Positions 1 to 11,957 of a stretch of 64,000 nt of DNA are shown piece by piece. The stretch comes from Adiantum capillus-veneris (Eukaryota; Streptophyta; Polypodiopsida; Polypodiales; Pteridaceae), in the NCBI GenBank assembly GCA_014529385.2, contig CM043969.1, forward strand, positions 10,643,001 to 10,707,000, read 5' to 3'. The notes under the pieces are model-generated. The model saw nothing but the letters and a program-made list of their open reading frames with translations, was not told the origin of the DNA and ran no database searches. Position 1 is the first letter of the stretch; each line of letters starts with the position of its first letter. The position numbers and the translations under genes are program-made.

Positions 1-1212
1 CTTGAGCGAATGCATATAACCTATTGGAGTACGGATGGATGCAATGACTTGTTTCATCCGCTCTTGATCCACCCTTGATAGAATCCAAGGTGCCTTTGGA
101 AGAACCATCTTCCCCCGAGGCCCCATGCGAGGTGTGGCCGAAGGAGGGAGCCTCCTTATGGCCCTCATGTCCTCTCTAGCCCCCAATGAGTCTTTCTTGC
201 CTACTATGTGATCCCATATAGCTTGCCTAACATTTTTGAACACATGCATTGGATCCAATAGGTGTTGGACTTTCAATGAAGCCCAATAGGGTAGTGATAA
301 GAAAATAGAGTACCTAGACATACACCTAGGTGGATCATTGGGAGGAGGCAATGTGTTGTGATGCTCGTTCCAATGTCTTGCCCAATCGGCCATGGTCCAA
401 TGGAGTGGCTCCATCCCATTGCACGGTGGAGCATAAGATTGATGTGTGGGCGGCAAGAAGCAATGGTTATTGGGGTAGATCACCTTACCAAGTAGAGCGG
501 GTCTCTCTATCACAAGTGAGGGTCCACAAGTTGGGCATGCACTATGTCCAGATGTCGATAGTCCTACAAAAACAAAAGACATAACCGCATATAAGTGACC
601 AATGCAAAGACATTAAAGAGCGTCACAAAGTATAAGCTTCCCAAAAATCTCTCCAAGCCCGGGGTAATCATGCATGGTCCACATGAGAAAACACTTGATC
701 ATTGTGCCCCGATCACGAAGTGGTCTTGATACATCAAAAACATCTATGATGTTCCATAGCTCTTGAAGCTCTTCAATCAAAGGTGCTAAATATACATCCA
801 TGTTCTTCACCTTGTGTTTTCCTGGGACTAGAAGAGAGAGAAAAACGTTCCCCTTCTTGGTTGACTCCCATGGTGGAATGTTGTAGTTCACAACAACCAC
901 TGGCCAAGTACTCCATGAGGTAGACCGATGCCCAAATGGGTTTACCCCATCACTAGCCAGACCAAGCCTCAAGTGACGAGGCTCTTCTCTAAACTCCGGC
1001 CATGTCTGCTCGATGTGTTGCCATGCCGGCGAGTCAGCCGGCACTCTCATAACCCCATCGGTGAAGCGATTTGTCATATGCCATGTAAGTAGCTCGCTTG
1101 TTCCTTTGGTGCTGAACATGTGCTTGATGCTGGGAATGAGGGGGAAATGACGAAGAACCTTGCAAGGTATTGCGAGGTTTCCATTCGAGCGCGTTTTCTC
1201 GGATTGTCCCAT
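1..1212 (-). CDS. CACTA (En/Spm) Tnp2-type transposase, partial
   Basis: The minus strand reads as the catalytic part of a plant CACTA transposase (Transposase_21/Tnp2 family), which would bind element ends in the nucleus and catalyse excision and insertion. Visible family motifs include RLGLASDGVNPFG, the STWPVVVVNYNIPPW stretch and the segment ending LIEELQELWN. After a stop near 613 the homology resumes at about 563 with GHSACPTCG and later PPPNDPPRCMS, and runs off the window at base 1. A TTTTTGTAG acceptor on the minus strand at about 564 suggests an intron of roughly 70 bp rather than a real stop. Homology fades upstream of the methionine at 1212, where the usual N-terminal part of Tnp2 is scrambled by stops, so the gene is probably 5'-degraded. 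Family assignment is firm; exon boundaries are inferred. Confidence 0.85.
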
Positions 1213-1611
1213 AGTCCATAATCATCCATGTGAGCCAAGCATATACGCCGAAGCCGTGCAATCGCACGCTTACATCACGTACATGGACATGGTAGTCGCT
1301 CACTCAACCATCGAGTTCGTTCTGCGCCAACCGGAGGACCCACGTCATCCCAATCGACCTGCACACACGACCACACACTAAATAAGAAAAAATAAAATAA
1401 GAAAAAGAAGATTCAAGAATGTTGGTACTGACATGACTGACACTCATTAAGGATAGAGAGGACTGTAAGGTAAAGAGGTAGGTACAAAACGTCATCCAAT
1501 CAGCGTAACCTTAATGGCTCATCACAACTTTTCGCGGTAATATACGCAGTAATACGCGCGGGAAAAATGCGAATATACACGCGGTAAAATTTACAGCAAA
1601 GTTTTTTATAT
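1213..1611. other. 5' flank of the Tnp2 gene, no gene seen
   Basis: This stretch holds weak remnants of Tnp2 N-terminal sequence up to about 1300 and then AT-rich DNA with a run of short CGCGGTAA/CGCGGGAA-like words near 1530-1590. Such words could be CACTA subterminal motifs, but I cannot align them with a terminus here. It ends at the 4-base duplication ATAT beside the inserted retrotransposon. Confidence 0.4.
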
Positions 1612-4202
1612 TGATAGCCATTTTTTGGCTTTCCATAATTGCCATAATAAGCTACCTCACCCTATCAAATCACTCAAACATTTTGGTTATCCCTACCATT
1701 TCACTGTACATAGGCGTGTGTGAGTTAGGGACTTTCTCCATATTTTCTTAAAACCCTCAGCTAGCTAGTCACTGGGCTAGTTGAGCCAAAAAAATAAATA
1801 AAATAAAAAAATAAAAAATATTATGGCCCATTTGTGTATAAATATTTCATTGTATATAGGGCCTAAATAAAAGGATTTTTCATAATTATTTTGGTATTTA
1901 TTAAAATATTTCTACCTCTGGTGTGTTATTTATGCTATGTACATTGACTCACCATTACCATATTTTTTGGTACCATTTTGCATACTCTTTAATCCATATA
2001 AAAATAATTTCATGCAATCTTCTCTTATTTTTGGTGTAACTCCATCCCAACAAAAATCCAAAAAAACTAGTTTATTTATGTGTATATTTTTTCACTATTG
2101 TCATTTTTTCCTTCCTACATCTATTCTCTATTACTCTCATAAATTAGACCACAAAAAATATTCATCTTTTTATGGTAGACTTATAATGAGAGAGATTTAT
2201 TTTGACCCCTTTATATTTTTTCCACCTATATTATTTATATTTGACATGTATATATTTTTTTAGACCCCTCAATATTTGATTTTCTTAGTTGTACTATTCA
2301 CTTATATCATGATCTCAACAATATCTTCAATCATAGACCTACCAAATAAGGTCAAGGGTATGTGGCATGCATGCATGCACCATGGGGAGCTCACTCTTGG
2401 AGGTATTCAAAAGAATCATCCAAAGAAGGACCTCACAAGGACCTTGTGCAGTGGAAAAAACAGTCGGTTTTGCTGAATTTTTAAAGATCACATGCTCCCC
2501 GAATTTGAAAAGGTGACACAAACAACAGTTGTATCTCATGAGCTGAACTTTCACCTCAAATTTTTTCATATTTTTTTGAGCTACGAGCTGTGAGCTATGA
2601 TTTTATTGGTGTACCCCAGTTTGTCCATGCTATGAAGCCACACTCCCTCTTCCACTTTATCATTTTCCTCTTTCACACACACTCCTCCCTCTCCTTTCCA
2701 CTCCCAAACCTGCAACTCCTATGTCCTAATTCACCCTCTTCACCATTGCCACATCTCTCACACCTCCATAGCCTTCATCCTCCATTTCTACACCCTATGT
2801 GTCCCCCTTTCTCTCTACATATATGTCCATATTACCATACTCTCTTCAACTTTGTAAAGAACTTCAAAAAATTAGCAAAAATCCAAAGATAACCTCTGCA
2901 AATGAAGGCTTTTATCATGAATTTTCCAAGGTTAGAAATAACATAGCTTCATCGACACGCGCTGCTTCGCCATGCTGACTGCTTCTTCTTCCAGTGTTGT
3001 AAAGAGGTGAATGTCAACTTCTCCAAAGCTTCAACCTCTCTTTACAAGCTCATCCCTTCTCTAACTTTTCTCATCATATAGCTCACCATTTGGTGAATGA
3101 TTTTGTAAATATTTTTTAGTGATAATTACTAACTACTAACCACTAACCTTATTGTAAAATGCACCCTCTACTAGAGTAGGCACTCCCAAATTATTCACTC
3201 AATCCTCTCTCCTATCATCCTCAATAATTCTCTTCCCTTGAGCCCACATCCATGTGACTCAAAGGACAAGAGAGACCCACCCTCATTAAAAAAAAAAATG
3301 CATAATCTTTTATTCCTTCAAATAAACTTGATTAGGCCTAATCCTAATCGGGGCTTCTGAAAACTATAAATAGAGCCCTTTTCTCCCTTGTAAATGATCC
3401 CATGATCACACTACACCACACCATTCTCAACACATAACACACCACTCTTAAAGCCTAGTTGTGTAGAGTGTGTGCATTGTGAGTGCTCTATTCCATCACT
3501 ACACATAGGTGCATGGAAAAGCTTGAAGTTAGTTATGCCATCTAGAGGAGTGGAGTGATACTATACTCTGCAATCACACTTGTAGTCTACTCTTGTCCAT
3601 AAATAAGATTCATAGTTTTGGGTGCAATTGTATGCTGCAACTACGACTCTTCTCTCCAAATTGACTTGATAAGTTGGCTAATCAGGTGGTTGAAGGTATA
3701 TTGTCCTTGAAGTTTGTTGTGCCATTTCATGCTTGGTGGGTTGAGTGCTTGTTGAATTGCCTACAAGGTCAATTGTAAGAGGGTGCTCGGTGAGAGGGCT
3801 CCCGTGACCCTAAGACAATTTGTGTATTGGCAACAAGGTCAAGTTTTGTGTTGTCTCTCTATTTCTCATCGAGCTTTGTGTGCATCTAGTCTTTAAGGCT
3901 AAGAAGACTGAGTTGCTCAAGTTGATTTGTGCTCTTTACCTCTCTCTGGCGTGGTGAATGTTTGTGTTTGGTGTGTGTGGCTATCTTGCATTCCCCTCTC
4001 TTTGTGCGTTTGAGTACAAGGAGATATCACGTGCGTCCTAGTTCGCATCTACAACTAGGTGGTGCCCCTTTTCTTGTTTGGTTTCTGGCTGTGGGTTATT
4101 GTTGTCTCTGATTGTGCTTGCCCCAGCCCCAATTGAGCAGCACGGGAGCCTCTAAGGGTGTTTAGAGGCCGCTCTTCTTGTTGCCCGCCCCGGACCGCCT
4201 CA
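1612..4202 (+). repeat. 5' LTR of the TR-GAG element
   Basis: Starts TGATAGCC and ends CCGCCTCA, and is repeated almost base for base at 6753-9327. It holds the promoter (TATAAATAG at 3365) and long pyrimidine-rich tracts. The ORFs inside it recur in the other LTR but show no protein family resemblance, so I treat the LTR as noncoding. One indel separates the two copies near 3290, where this copy has an A-run absent from the other. Confidence 0.9.
3365..3373 (+). promoter_or_regulatory. TATA box in the 5' LTR
   Basis: TATAAATAG preceded by C and followed by AGCCC is a strong plant TATA element. It lies about 840 bp before the LTR end, leaving a long R-U5 region. The same box is present in the 3' LTR at 8489-8497. 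Transcription of the element should start about 30 bases downstream. Confidence 0.65.
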
Positions 4203-4225
4203 AATTGGTGTCCCCACGGAGGAAT
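4203..4225 (+). promoter_or_regulatory. Primer-binding-site candidate
   Basis: Immediately after the 5' LTR the two copies lose similarity and a TGGTGTCCCCACGG stretch begins at 4206. PBS sequences begin with TGG because they pair with the CCA end of a tRNA. I cannot name the tRNA from memory with confidence. Confidence 0.45.
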
Positions 4226-4515
4226 GACCTTGTGCTTATTGTTGTTGTATTGCATGAATGCTTGAATTTTAGCATAATCAAGAAGATTATATGAATCATG
4301 AAAACTTGTATGACTGAGTTTAATTTCAATGCAACAAAAATTGATCTAGAATATGGTTTGGATTAGCATAACATAAGAAAGGAAAAAAACATTTTCACAT
4401 AAGAATCTAGAATTCATGTTGAAAGACCTTTCAAAACTTTGTGTAGTTAGTTGATGTCATGAGAGAAAATGATTGTTTCGAACTAATCTTTGTGTGGTTC
4501 TAGCATTGAGAGACT

Positions 4516-5430
4516 ATGACATGCTATACCTTTGATGATATCCCAATCTTCTTCGGAAATCTAGAAGAAGATGTTGATGATTTTCTTGTTGATTTTAGAA
4601 TGGTTTGTCGTATCCTTGGTAAAAGGGATGACATTGAAAAAGGGGATTTTCTATTGCTATGCCTTAGAGGCAACACTGAGCAATGGTTTTGGAGTATGTC
4701 TTCTCAGATTGAAGATGGGTATACCCAAATTTCCAAAGCTTTGAAGAACAGATTCTCTAAATTTCCAACAACGGAGAAAGCATGGGCTTCATTAGGGAGA
4801 CTTCAACAACATGGTGAATACTACTATGCTTATGAGGATATTTTTTCTCGTCAATGGGGAGGATATGGGTTTAGTTCTACATTTCCAGATTATGTAAAAA
4901 TGGAGCAATTTATTTCGGGTTTGTCTCCTTTCCTAAAGACTAAGGTTACTTGTAGTGGACCCTCTACCTTTGAAGAAGCGGTCACTATTGCCCGAAGGAA
5001 GTTTCCCAAGTACTTCTACATCAAAAATGGTTTCCATCATGCTGGAATAACCAACCATCATGAAAGTGTTTCTATCAAGGAGTCATCTCCTTTGCCATAC
5101 TTGTCTCCTTCTACTCCGACAAATGTTGAAGAAGTTACTTACATGCCAACTAATTATTCAAGTGCTAAAGTGTGTGGCCAAGATTCAAATGTGGAATCTC
5201 TTTCTTCTACTTTTATCACAAGCATGCAAAAATCGACACAAGATATCTCAAATGGCATTGATGATTCAATAATGGATACATCCAACCTTTTGGCGGAGAA
5301 TCAATTTCTAGTCCGAGCAGACGAAGCTTTTGTGCAACATGACTCTATGGAGAATGAAGACTTTGAAGGTAACCTTGATCTTATGGAATGTTCTGAGAGT
5401 GTATCTTGTCTAAAAGAAGAGAGTGAATAA
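4516..5430 (+). CDS. Gag-like protein of the TR-GAG element
   Basis: A 304-residue ORF starts MTCYTFDDIPIFFGN and has the layout of a plant Ty3/gypsy capsid (Retrotrans_gag): an acidic N-terminus, then QWFWSM (like the usual W-F/Y core), SKALKNRFSKF, a Y-rich helix and MEQFISGLSPFLK (like the F..GL segment). The last third is Ser/Thr-rich with no CCHC zinc knuckle. It would build the particle that packages the RNA. It ends with TAA at 5428. The next codons continue in the same frame into the following ORF, so this stop is the only break in about 706 codons. Either it is a recent nonsense change (GAA to TAA would suffice) or it is read through. Confidence 0.75.
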   Translation: MTCYTFDDIPIFFGNLEEDVDDFLVDFRMVCRILGKRDDIEKGDFLLLCLRGNTEQWFWSMSSQIEDGYTQISKALKNRFSKFPTTEKAWASLGRLQQHGEYYYAYEDIFSRQWGGYGFSSTFPDYVKMEQFISGLSPFLKTKVTCSGPSTFEEAVTIARRKFPKYFYIKNGFHHAGITNHHESVSIKESSPLPYLSPSTPTNVEEVTYMPTNYSSAKVCGQDSNVESLSSTFITSMQKSTQDISNGIDDSIMDTSNLLAENQFLVRADEAFVQHDSMENEDFEGNLDLMECSESVSCLKEESE

Positions 5431-6633
5431 GAAGATGAAATCATAGGTGGGGAGATCATAGACCACATTGATCATAAAGAGATGATTGTGTACATGGAAT
5501 GCCAACTCCAAAACAAAGTAGAAGAGTGTGAGTTGAATCCATGTGAGGACAATCTTCAAGAAGTGTTTGAGGATGTTGAAAAGCATTGGTATGACCCATG
5601 TATATTAAGCATGGAGGAACCTATTATGCAAGAAGCAAAAGTTTTCACAAAATCAGACAGTAATCCATCAACCTTTGAGGTGGTACAATGTGAGGAGTTA
5701 CAACCTTGCCAAAGGGGGGGCTTAGAAGGGGATGAAGAACATGGGAGAGTAGTAAAACATACAATCATAAAAGGAAACTGTCAAAAGGGTATCATTCTCT
5801 CCAATGGTGTTTTAGTGGGTGGCTCTTCATTCATGGGACAATCTCTTAGCAAGAAAATCCAAACTTTCGAAGCCCCAATCATCTTCACATTGGGTTTCAC
5901 CTCTTCAAAGTCAACTTCTCCTCTCTTCACATATACCTTTCATCGGGAGCACCATACCTTCTTAAGTGGAAGAGGACATGAATACTTGGTGAAGAACGGA
6001 TGTTTCCAAACCTTCTTCATTTGGTTCTTTGGTGTATGGAGGTCGAACATTGTGATGCTTCTGGTCTTCATCATAGATAAAAAACTTGTTGATTGCTACA
6101 TGTGGATATTTCATCAATCAGTACCAAAATCTATTCTCTTCCAATGTGTTGGAAGCAATAGAAACCTTCGTCTATTATCTACTTATGTGGTAAACTATTT
6201 GCAATATCTTCCAATAGCAGTTGGAAGCATGGATCAAGCTTTCCTAAATCATGAAGGTCATAGAATTTTTGACTTGATGAGCCTACCCAGGTTGAATGAA
6301 TTTTATGAGCTACAATTCAGGAATTTGCTCATACAAGGTCTTGAAGATCGTAGCAGATACATCAACTTGACACAGGAGGAAGAGCAACCAATCTTTTATA
6401 TCACATTCATAGTGATAGATGCAATGATGGACAACAATAGAATCTACAAGTTTCTTCAACCGAAATCAGTAAGTGATTCCATACCATACATCTCTCTTTG
6501 GGAAAGATATTTCAAGATCTTTGATCCTGGGGGGTGCTTATGGAAACGTTCTCAATGGAGGAGGTTTACTCCGTCAATTCATTACATCCTACTATTGGCT
6601 CTGAGAACCTTTCATATCACACAAGGTTTTTAA
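5431..6633 (+). CDS. Second ORF of the TR-GAG element, unknown function
   Basis: The reading frame continues from the gag ORF after one TAA. The first methionine is at 5482 and the product from there is 383 residues. The N-terminal third is acidic (EECELNPCEDN, EVFEDVEKHW). The middle has a hydrophobic stretch near residues 175-200 (FFIWFFGVWRSNIVMLLVFI) that could be a membrane segment. The C-terminal part is basic and aromatic (LWKRSQWRRF). I recognise no protease, RT, RNase H or integrase motif. It occupies the place of pol. A structural role, an env-like role or a degraded sequence that merely stays open are all possible. Confidence 0.55.
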   Translation, partial: EDEIIGGEIIDHIDHKEMIVYMECQLQNKVEECELNPCEDNLQEVFEDVEKHWYDPCILSMEEPIMQEAKVFTKSDSNPSTFEVVQCEELQPCQRGGLEGDEEHGRVVKHTIIKGNCQKGIILSNGVLVGGSSFMGQSLSKKIQTFEAPIIFTLGFTSSKSTSPLFTYTFHREHHTFLSGRGHEYLVKNGCFQTFFIWFFGVWRSNIVMLLVFIIDKKLVDCYMWIFHQSVPKSILFQCVGSNRNLRLLSTYVVNYLQYLPIAVGSMDQAFLNHEGHRIFDLMSLPRLNEFYELQFRNLLIQGLEDRSRYINLTQEEEQPIFYITFIVIDAMMDNNRIYKFLQPKSVSDSIPYISLWERYFKIFDPGGCLWKRSQWRRFTPSIHYILLLALRTFHITQGF

Positions 6634-6735
6634 TCATACAACAAAGGTTCTTCAAAGATGAGAGCAGACAAAGACAGACGTTACACAATCTACATGTTGT
6701 ATGATCAGATAAATGGTACATGAATGTACCATTAT
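6634..6735 (+). other. Short noncoding spacer before the PPT
   Basis: About 100 bases between the end of ORF2 and the polypurine tract. No feature seen beyond A/G richness and a small repeat of ATGTACCATTATCT character. Confidence 0.4.
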
Positions 6736-6752
6736 CTAGGGGGGGGGGCTAA
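6736..6752 (+). promoter_or_regulatory. Polypurine tract of the TR-GAG element
   Basis: A run of ten G (6739-6748) preceded by CTA and followed by CTAA abuts the TGATAGCC start of the 3' LTR. This is the expected position of the plus-strand primer. Confidence 0.8.
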
Positions 6753-9327
6753 TGATAGCCGTTTTTCGGCTTTCCATAATTGCCATAGTAAGCTACCTCA
6801 CCCTATCAAATCACTCAAACATTTTGGTTATCCCTACCATTTCACTGTACATAGGCATGTGTGAGTTAGGGACTTTCTCCATATTTTCTTAAAACCCTCA
6901 GCTAGCTAGTCACTGGGCTAGTTGAGCCAAAAAAATAAATAAAATAAAAAAATAAAAAATATTATGGTCCATTTGTGTATAAATATTTCATTGTATATAG
7001 GGCCTAAATAAAAGGATTTTTCATAATTATTTTGGTATTTACTTAAATATTTCTACCTATGGTGTGTTATTTATGCTATGTACATTGACTCACCATTACC
7101 ATATTTTTTCTTACCATTTTGCATACTCTTTATTCCATATAAAAATAATTTCATGCAATCTTCTCTTATTTTTGGTGTAACTCCATCCCAACAAAAATCC
7201 AAAAAAACTAGTTTATTTATGTGTATATTTTTTCACTATTGTCATTTTTTCCTTCCTACATCTATTCTCTATTACTCTCATAAATTAGACCACAAAAAAT
7301 ATTCATCTTTTTATGGTAGACTTATAATGAGAGAGATTTATTTTGACCCCTTTATATTTTTTCCACCTATAGTATTTATATTTGACATGTATATATTTTT
7401 TTAGACCCCTCAATATTTGATTTTCTTAGTTGTACTATTCACTTATATCATGATCTCAACACTATCTTCAATCATAGACCTACCAAATAAGGTCAAGGGT
7501 ATGTGGCATGCATGCATGCACCATGGGGAGCTCACTCTTGGAGGTATTCAAAAGAATCATCCAAAGAAGGACCTCACAAGGACCTTGTGCAGTGGAAAAA
7601 ACAGTCGGTTTTGCTGAATTTTTAAAGATCACATGCTCCCCGAATTTGAAACGGTGACACAAACAAAAGTTGTAGCTCGTGAGCTGAACTTTTACCTCAA
7701 ATTTTTTCATATTTTTTTGAGCTACGAGCTGTGAGCTATGATTTTATTGGTGTACCCCAGTTTGTCCATGCTATGAAGCCACACTCCCTCTTCCACTTTA
7801 TCATTTTCCTCTTTCACACACACTCCTCCCTCTCCTTTCCACTCCCAAACCTGCAACTCCTATGTCCTAATTCACCCTCTTCACCATTGCCACATCTCTC
7901 ACACCTCCATAGCCTTCATCCTCCATTTCTACACCCTATGTGTCCCCCTTTCTCTCTACATATATGTCCATATTACCATACTCTCTTCAACTTTGTAAAG
8001 AACTTCAAAAAATCAGCAAAAATCCAAAGATAACCTCTGCAAATGAAGGCTTTTATCATGAATTTTCCAAGGTTTGAAATAACATAGCTTCATCGACACG
8101 TGCTGCTTCGCCATGCTGACTGCTTCTTCTTCCGGTGCTGTAAAGAGGTGAATGTCAACTTCTCCAAAGCTTCAACCTCTCTTTACAAGCTCATCCCTTC
8201 TCTAACTTTTCTCATCATATATCTCACCATTTGGTGAATGATTTTGTAAATATTTTTTAGTGATAATTACTAACTACTAACCACTAACCTTATTGTAAAA
8301 TGCACCCTCTACTAGAGTAGGCACTCCCAAATTATTCACTCAATCCTCTCTTCTATCATCCTCAATAATTCTCTTCCCTTGAGCCCACATCCATGTGACT
8401 CAAAGGACAAGAGAGACCCACCCTCATTAAAAATTATTCCTTCAAATAAACTTGATTAGGCCTAATCCTAATCGGGGCTTCTAAAACCTATAAATAGAGC
8501 CCTTCTCTCCCTTGTAAATGATCCCATGATCACACTACACCACACCATTCTCAACACATAACACACCACTCTTAAAGCCTAGTTGTGTAGAGTGTGTGCA
8601 TTGTGAGTGCTCTATTCCATCACTACACATAGGTGCATGGAGAAGCTTGAAGTTAGTTATGCCATCTAGAGGAGTGGAGTGATACTATACTCTGCAATCA
8701 CACTTGTAGTCTACTCTTGTCCATAAATAAGATTCATAGTTTTGGGTGCAATTGTATGCTGCAACTACGACTCTTCTCTCCAAATTGACTTGATAAGTTG
8801 GCTAATCAGGTGGTTGAAGGTATATTGTCCTTGAAGTTTGTTGTGCCATTTCATGCTTGGTGGTTTGAGTGCTTGTTGAATTGTTTGCCTACAAGGTCAA
8901 TTGTAAGAGGGTGCTCGGTGAGAGGGCTCCCGTGACCCTAAGACAATTTGTGTATTGGCAACAAGGTCAAGTTTTGTGTTGTCTCTCTATTTCTCATCGA
9001 GCTTTGTGTGCATCTAGTCTTTAAGGCTAAGACTGTGTTGCTCCAATTGATTTGTGCTCTTTACCTCTCTCTGGCGTGGTGAATGTTTGTGTTTGGTGTG
9101 TGTGGATATCTTGCATTCCCCTCTCTTTGTGCGTTTGAGTACAAGGAGATATCACGTGCGTCCTAGTTCGCATCTACAACTAGGTGGTGCCCCTTTTCTT
9201 GTTTGGTTTCTGGCTGTGGGTTATTGTTGTCTCTGATTGTGCTTGCCCCAGCCCCAATTGAGCAGTACGGGAGCCTCGAAGGGTGTTTAGAGGGCGCTCT
9301 TCTTATTGCCCGCCTCGGACCACCTCA
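6753..9327 (+). repeat. 3' LTR of the TR-GAG element
   Basis: Same sequence as 1612-4202, start TGATAGCC, end CCACCTCA, followed by ATAT of the target duplication. TATA box at 8489-8497. It is about 16 bp shorter, mainly from the missing A-run near 8430. Confidence 0.9.
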
Positions 9328-9515
9328 ATATAAAGGGGGCACCTACGTGCCCCCGCGAAATTGAATGCCAAAAATTCAAAAGCGAGCTCCTTCTCTGCGC
9401 GGGCTTGTTTCCCTCTCCATCTCCAAGCTCTCTCTCCTTCTCCCTTTCCATCTCCAAGCTCTATCACTCTCTTCATCTCCATCCCCACCATATCCAAGCG
9501 ATCGAGGTCATGACT

Positions 9516-9551
9516 GTAAGTGCTCGAACTCTCTCTCTTTCTTCTCGTTCT

Positions 9552-9593
<42 letters not shown>

Positions 9594-10626
9594 CACACAC
9601 ACACAATGCATACACATTGCACACACACACACACACACAATGCATACACACACATGCACTAGCATGCACACACATTGTACACACACGCACGCACACACAC
9701 ACACACTAATTTGTGCACAATCACACACTAATGCAAGCATTAGTGTGTGCATGCATTATACACACACTAATGCTTGCATTAGTGTGTGATTGTGCACAAA
9801 TTAGTGCTTTTTCACACACTATTTTGTGCACAATCACACACTAATGCTTGCATTAGTGTGTGCTTGTGCATGCATTATACACACACACACATACTAATGC
9901 TTGCATTAGTGTGTGATTGTGCACAAATTAATGTGTTTTCACACACTATTTTGTGCACAATCACACACTAATGCCCGCATTAGTGTGTGCTTGTGCATGC
10001 ATTAGTGTGTTTACACACTAATGCATGCACAAGCACACCCTAATGTGAGCATTAGTGTGTGCATGCATTATACACACACACTAATGCTTGCATTAGTGTG
10101 TGATTGTGCACAAATTAATGTGTTTTCACACACTATTTTGTGCACAATCACACACTAATGCTCACATTAGTATGTGCATGCGTTACAAGCACACACTAAT
10201 GCTTGCATTAGTGTGTGCTTGTGCATGCATTAGTGCAAGCATTAGTGTGTGCATGCGATACAAGCACACACTAACGCTTGCATTAGTGTGCATGCGTTAC
10301 AAGCATACCAAAACATACCTCCATGTGGGTCTGCGATGATGTTGATTGAGACCCCAATGGTCACCAGGAAGCCCAACGGTAGATTAAGGGCCAACAAACA
10401 CACACTAGATTAATTTCTTTGCCACACACTAACGCACACACACAATAGATTAATTAGAAGCACACACACACACACTCTAAATGGACGCAAAAAAAATAAG
10501 CACACAAACCATTTCTTAAATAGGATATAAAAGGAATCCTATGCAAGGAGGAATCCTATGCAATAAAGAATCTCACTTTGACTAGAATCTAATGTTAATT
10601 AGGGTCCCTTTTTTGTGAAATTGTAG
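9516..10626 (+). other. Inferred intron 1 of the TNPA-like gene
   Basis: Donor GTAAGT directly after ATGACT (9510-9515) and acceptor TTGTAG before GACATGGC give an open join M-T-D-M-A. The intron contains a (CA)n microsatellite and the hairpin minisatellite. No transcript evidence is available. Confidence 0.45.
9557..10300. repeat. CA microsatellite grading into a hairpin minisatellite
   Basis: Starts as (CA)n at 9557-9660 and turns into repeated units built of CACACTAATGC, a 2-base loop and GCATTAGTGTG, joined by ATTGTGCACAAATTA-type linkers that are themselves nearly palindromic. More than ten such inverted units follow one another to about 10300. Open reading frames through it encode only Thr-His or Cys-Val repeats and are not genes. 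Confidence 0.9.
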
Positions 10627-11957
10627 GACATGGCATCCTCTTCCACGCCCGGCTATCAAACCATAGAGGACTTTCTCGCCGACGGCCTCTCTTACGAGGA
10701 CGCTTATTCCGCTTACTACTCGCAGTCTTCCTCCCACCAGCCACAATTGTCCTTCGGCTTTTGATGGTTCTGAGATGCAGTACACGACCCCGACCTCGAG
10801 AGGGCATACCGCACCCAGGCAGAGTGTCTATCCTCGTAGCAGAGTCTTCTAGGGCGGTACACACCCGCACATTTGGCTGCCTATGGGCTCTCACCGCTTG
10901 CAACACTGGGCATCGGCACTCCCTACGTGCAGAGTGTGTCTCCCACAGCGCCTCTCTCCACCTTACCCTCGAATTTCCCGTCACCCGCACCTCCCTCCAC
11001 CTTGCATTTGCAGCAATCCATGCCCGCACCGTCGAGTTATACGTCGCCTACACCACCCAACGGTTCGGGCTCGGGCCAGCGCTCTTCGGGTGGCTAGCGC
11101 TCTTCTCGTAGTGGTGGCTCACGCTCTCGTCGAGGTAGTGGCTCGTGTTGCTTTGGTGGTGGAGGGGGCAATGCTACAGATTCACCTCCTCTTACACCCC
11201 GACCTCCTCGCTCACCCCTTGGAGCTCCACATGAGGATGAGGACCGCGATGCGCCTGCCTCCGACGCTCGTGGCTACTACTATTATATACATCGAGGGGG
11301 GGAGGTGGATCTAGGTTCCTCTTTGGGGAGGACATTTCGAGGGCACCTTAACCAGCTGATCCACTCGACATACCAAGATTGCTTTAAATCTTTCAAAGAT
11401 CAGGACCCAACCGACTTGACGTACATTCACACGACATTGCTCATGCGGTTTCCTAATCCGAAAGTGGAAGATTTCTCCAGGCAGTGGCTCGAGGAGTACG
11501 TCAAGAATTTCTTGAAAAATAAGAAGTCCAGTGTGCGGAGGGCTGCAAAGCAAACATTTGAATCTGAGGGTCACAACTATCGCCCTGGAAATGTTCACGA
11601 CGAGGAGTGGGAGAAAGCCCAGGGCAAGTTGGAGGACGAGAGAGTGGAAGGTGCTAGGGCGCACACTCGACAGGTGGAGGTGAGGGTGCAGCAAACGCCC
11701 ACGCATTACAGCTCGGGCTGAAAAGCAGCATGGAAAGATAAATTTGTGAGTGCGCGTATTTTCATTTGAATTGATTTAATTTGTGGTAATAAGGTTAGGT
11801 TTGTGATAATTTTTTATTTGATATATAGAAAAATATTACTATGACCCGCCCAAGCCGAGAGATCCAGAGATATAGAGAGAGCCACTCCGAATATCAGACA
11901 TGGTGCTGGCTGTATGAAAACAACAAAATCAATCGCGACAAATTTGAAAATGCATGT

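Larger units (their letters stand above)
1612..9327 (+). mobile_element. Non-autonomous LTR retrotransposon, TR-GAG type
   Basis: Two direct repeats of about 2.59 and 2.58 kb (1612-4202 and 6753-9327) start TGATAGCC and end CCTCA. They bracket a 2.55-kb internal region with a primer-binding-site candidate, a gag-like ORF, a second ORF and a G-rich polypurine tract. The 4 bases ATAT occur on both sides (1608-1611 and 9328-9331) and fit a target-site duplication. No protease, reverse transcriptase, RNase H or integrase is present, so movement would need enzymes from another gypsy-type element. By eye the LTRs differ by about 40 substitutions and a few small indels, roughly 98% identity, so insertion was fairly recent. 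Elements with gag but no pol are called TR-GAG in plants. Confidence 0.9.

Noticed and set aside
1937-2892. Several ORFs inside the LTRs (repeated at 7078-8033)
   Set aside because: They occur identically in both LTRs, are low in complexity (poly-pyrimidine, Phe/Ser/Leu-rich) and have no family resemblance; they belong to the LTR, not to genes.
9303-9790. Overlapping ORFs encoding Thr-His or Cys-Val repeats
   Set aside because: They are translations of a CA/GT microsatellite in an inferred intron.
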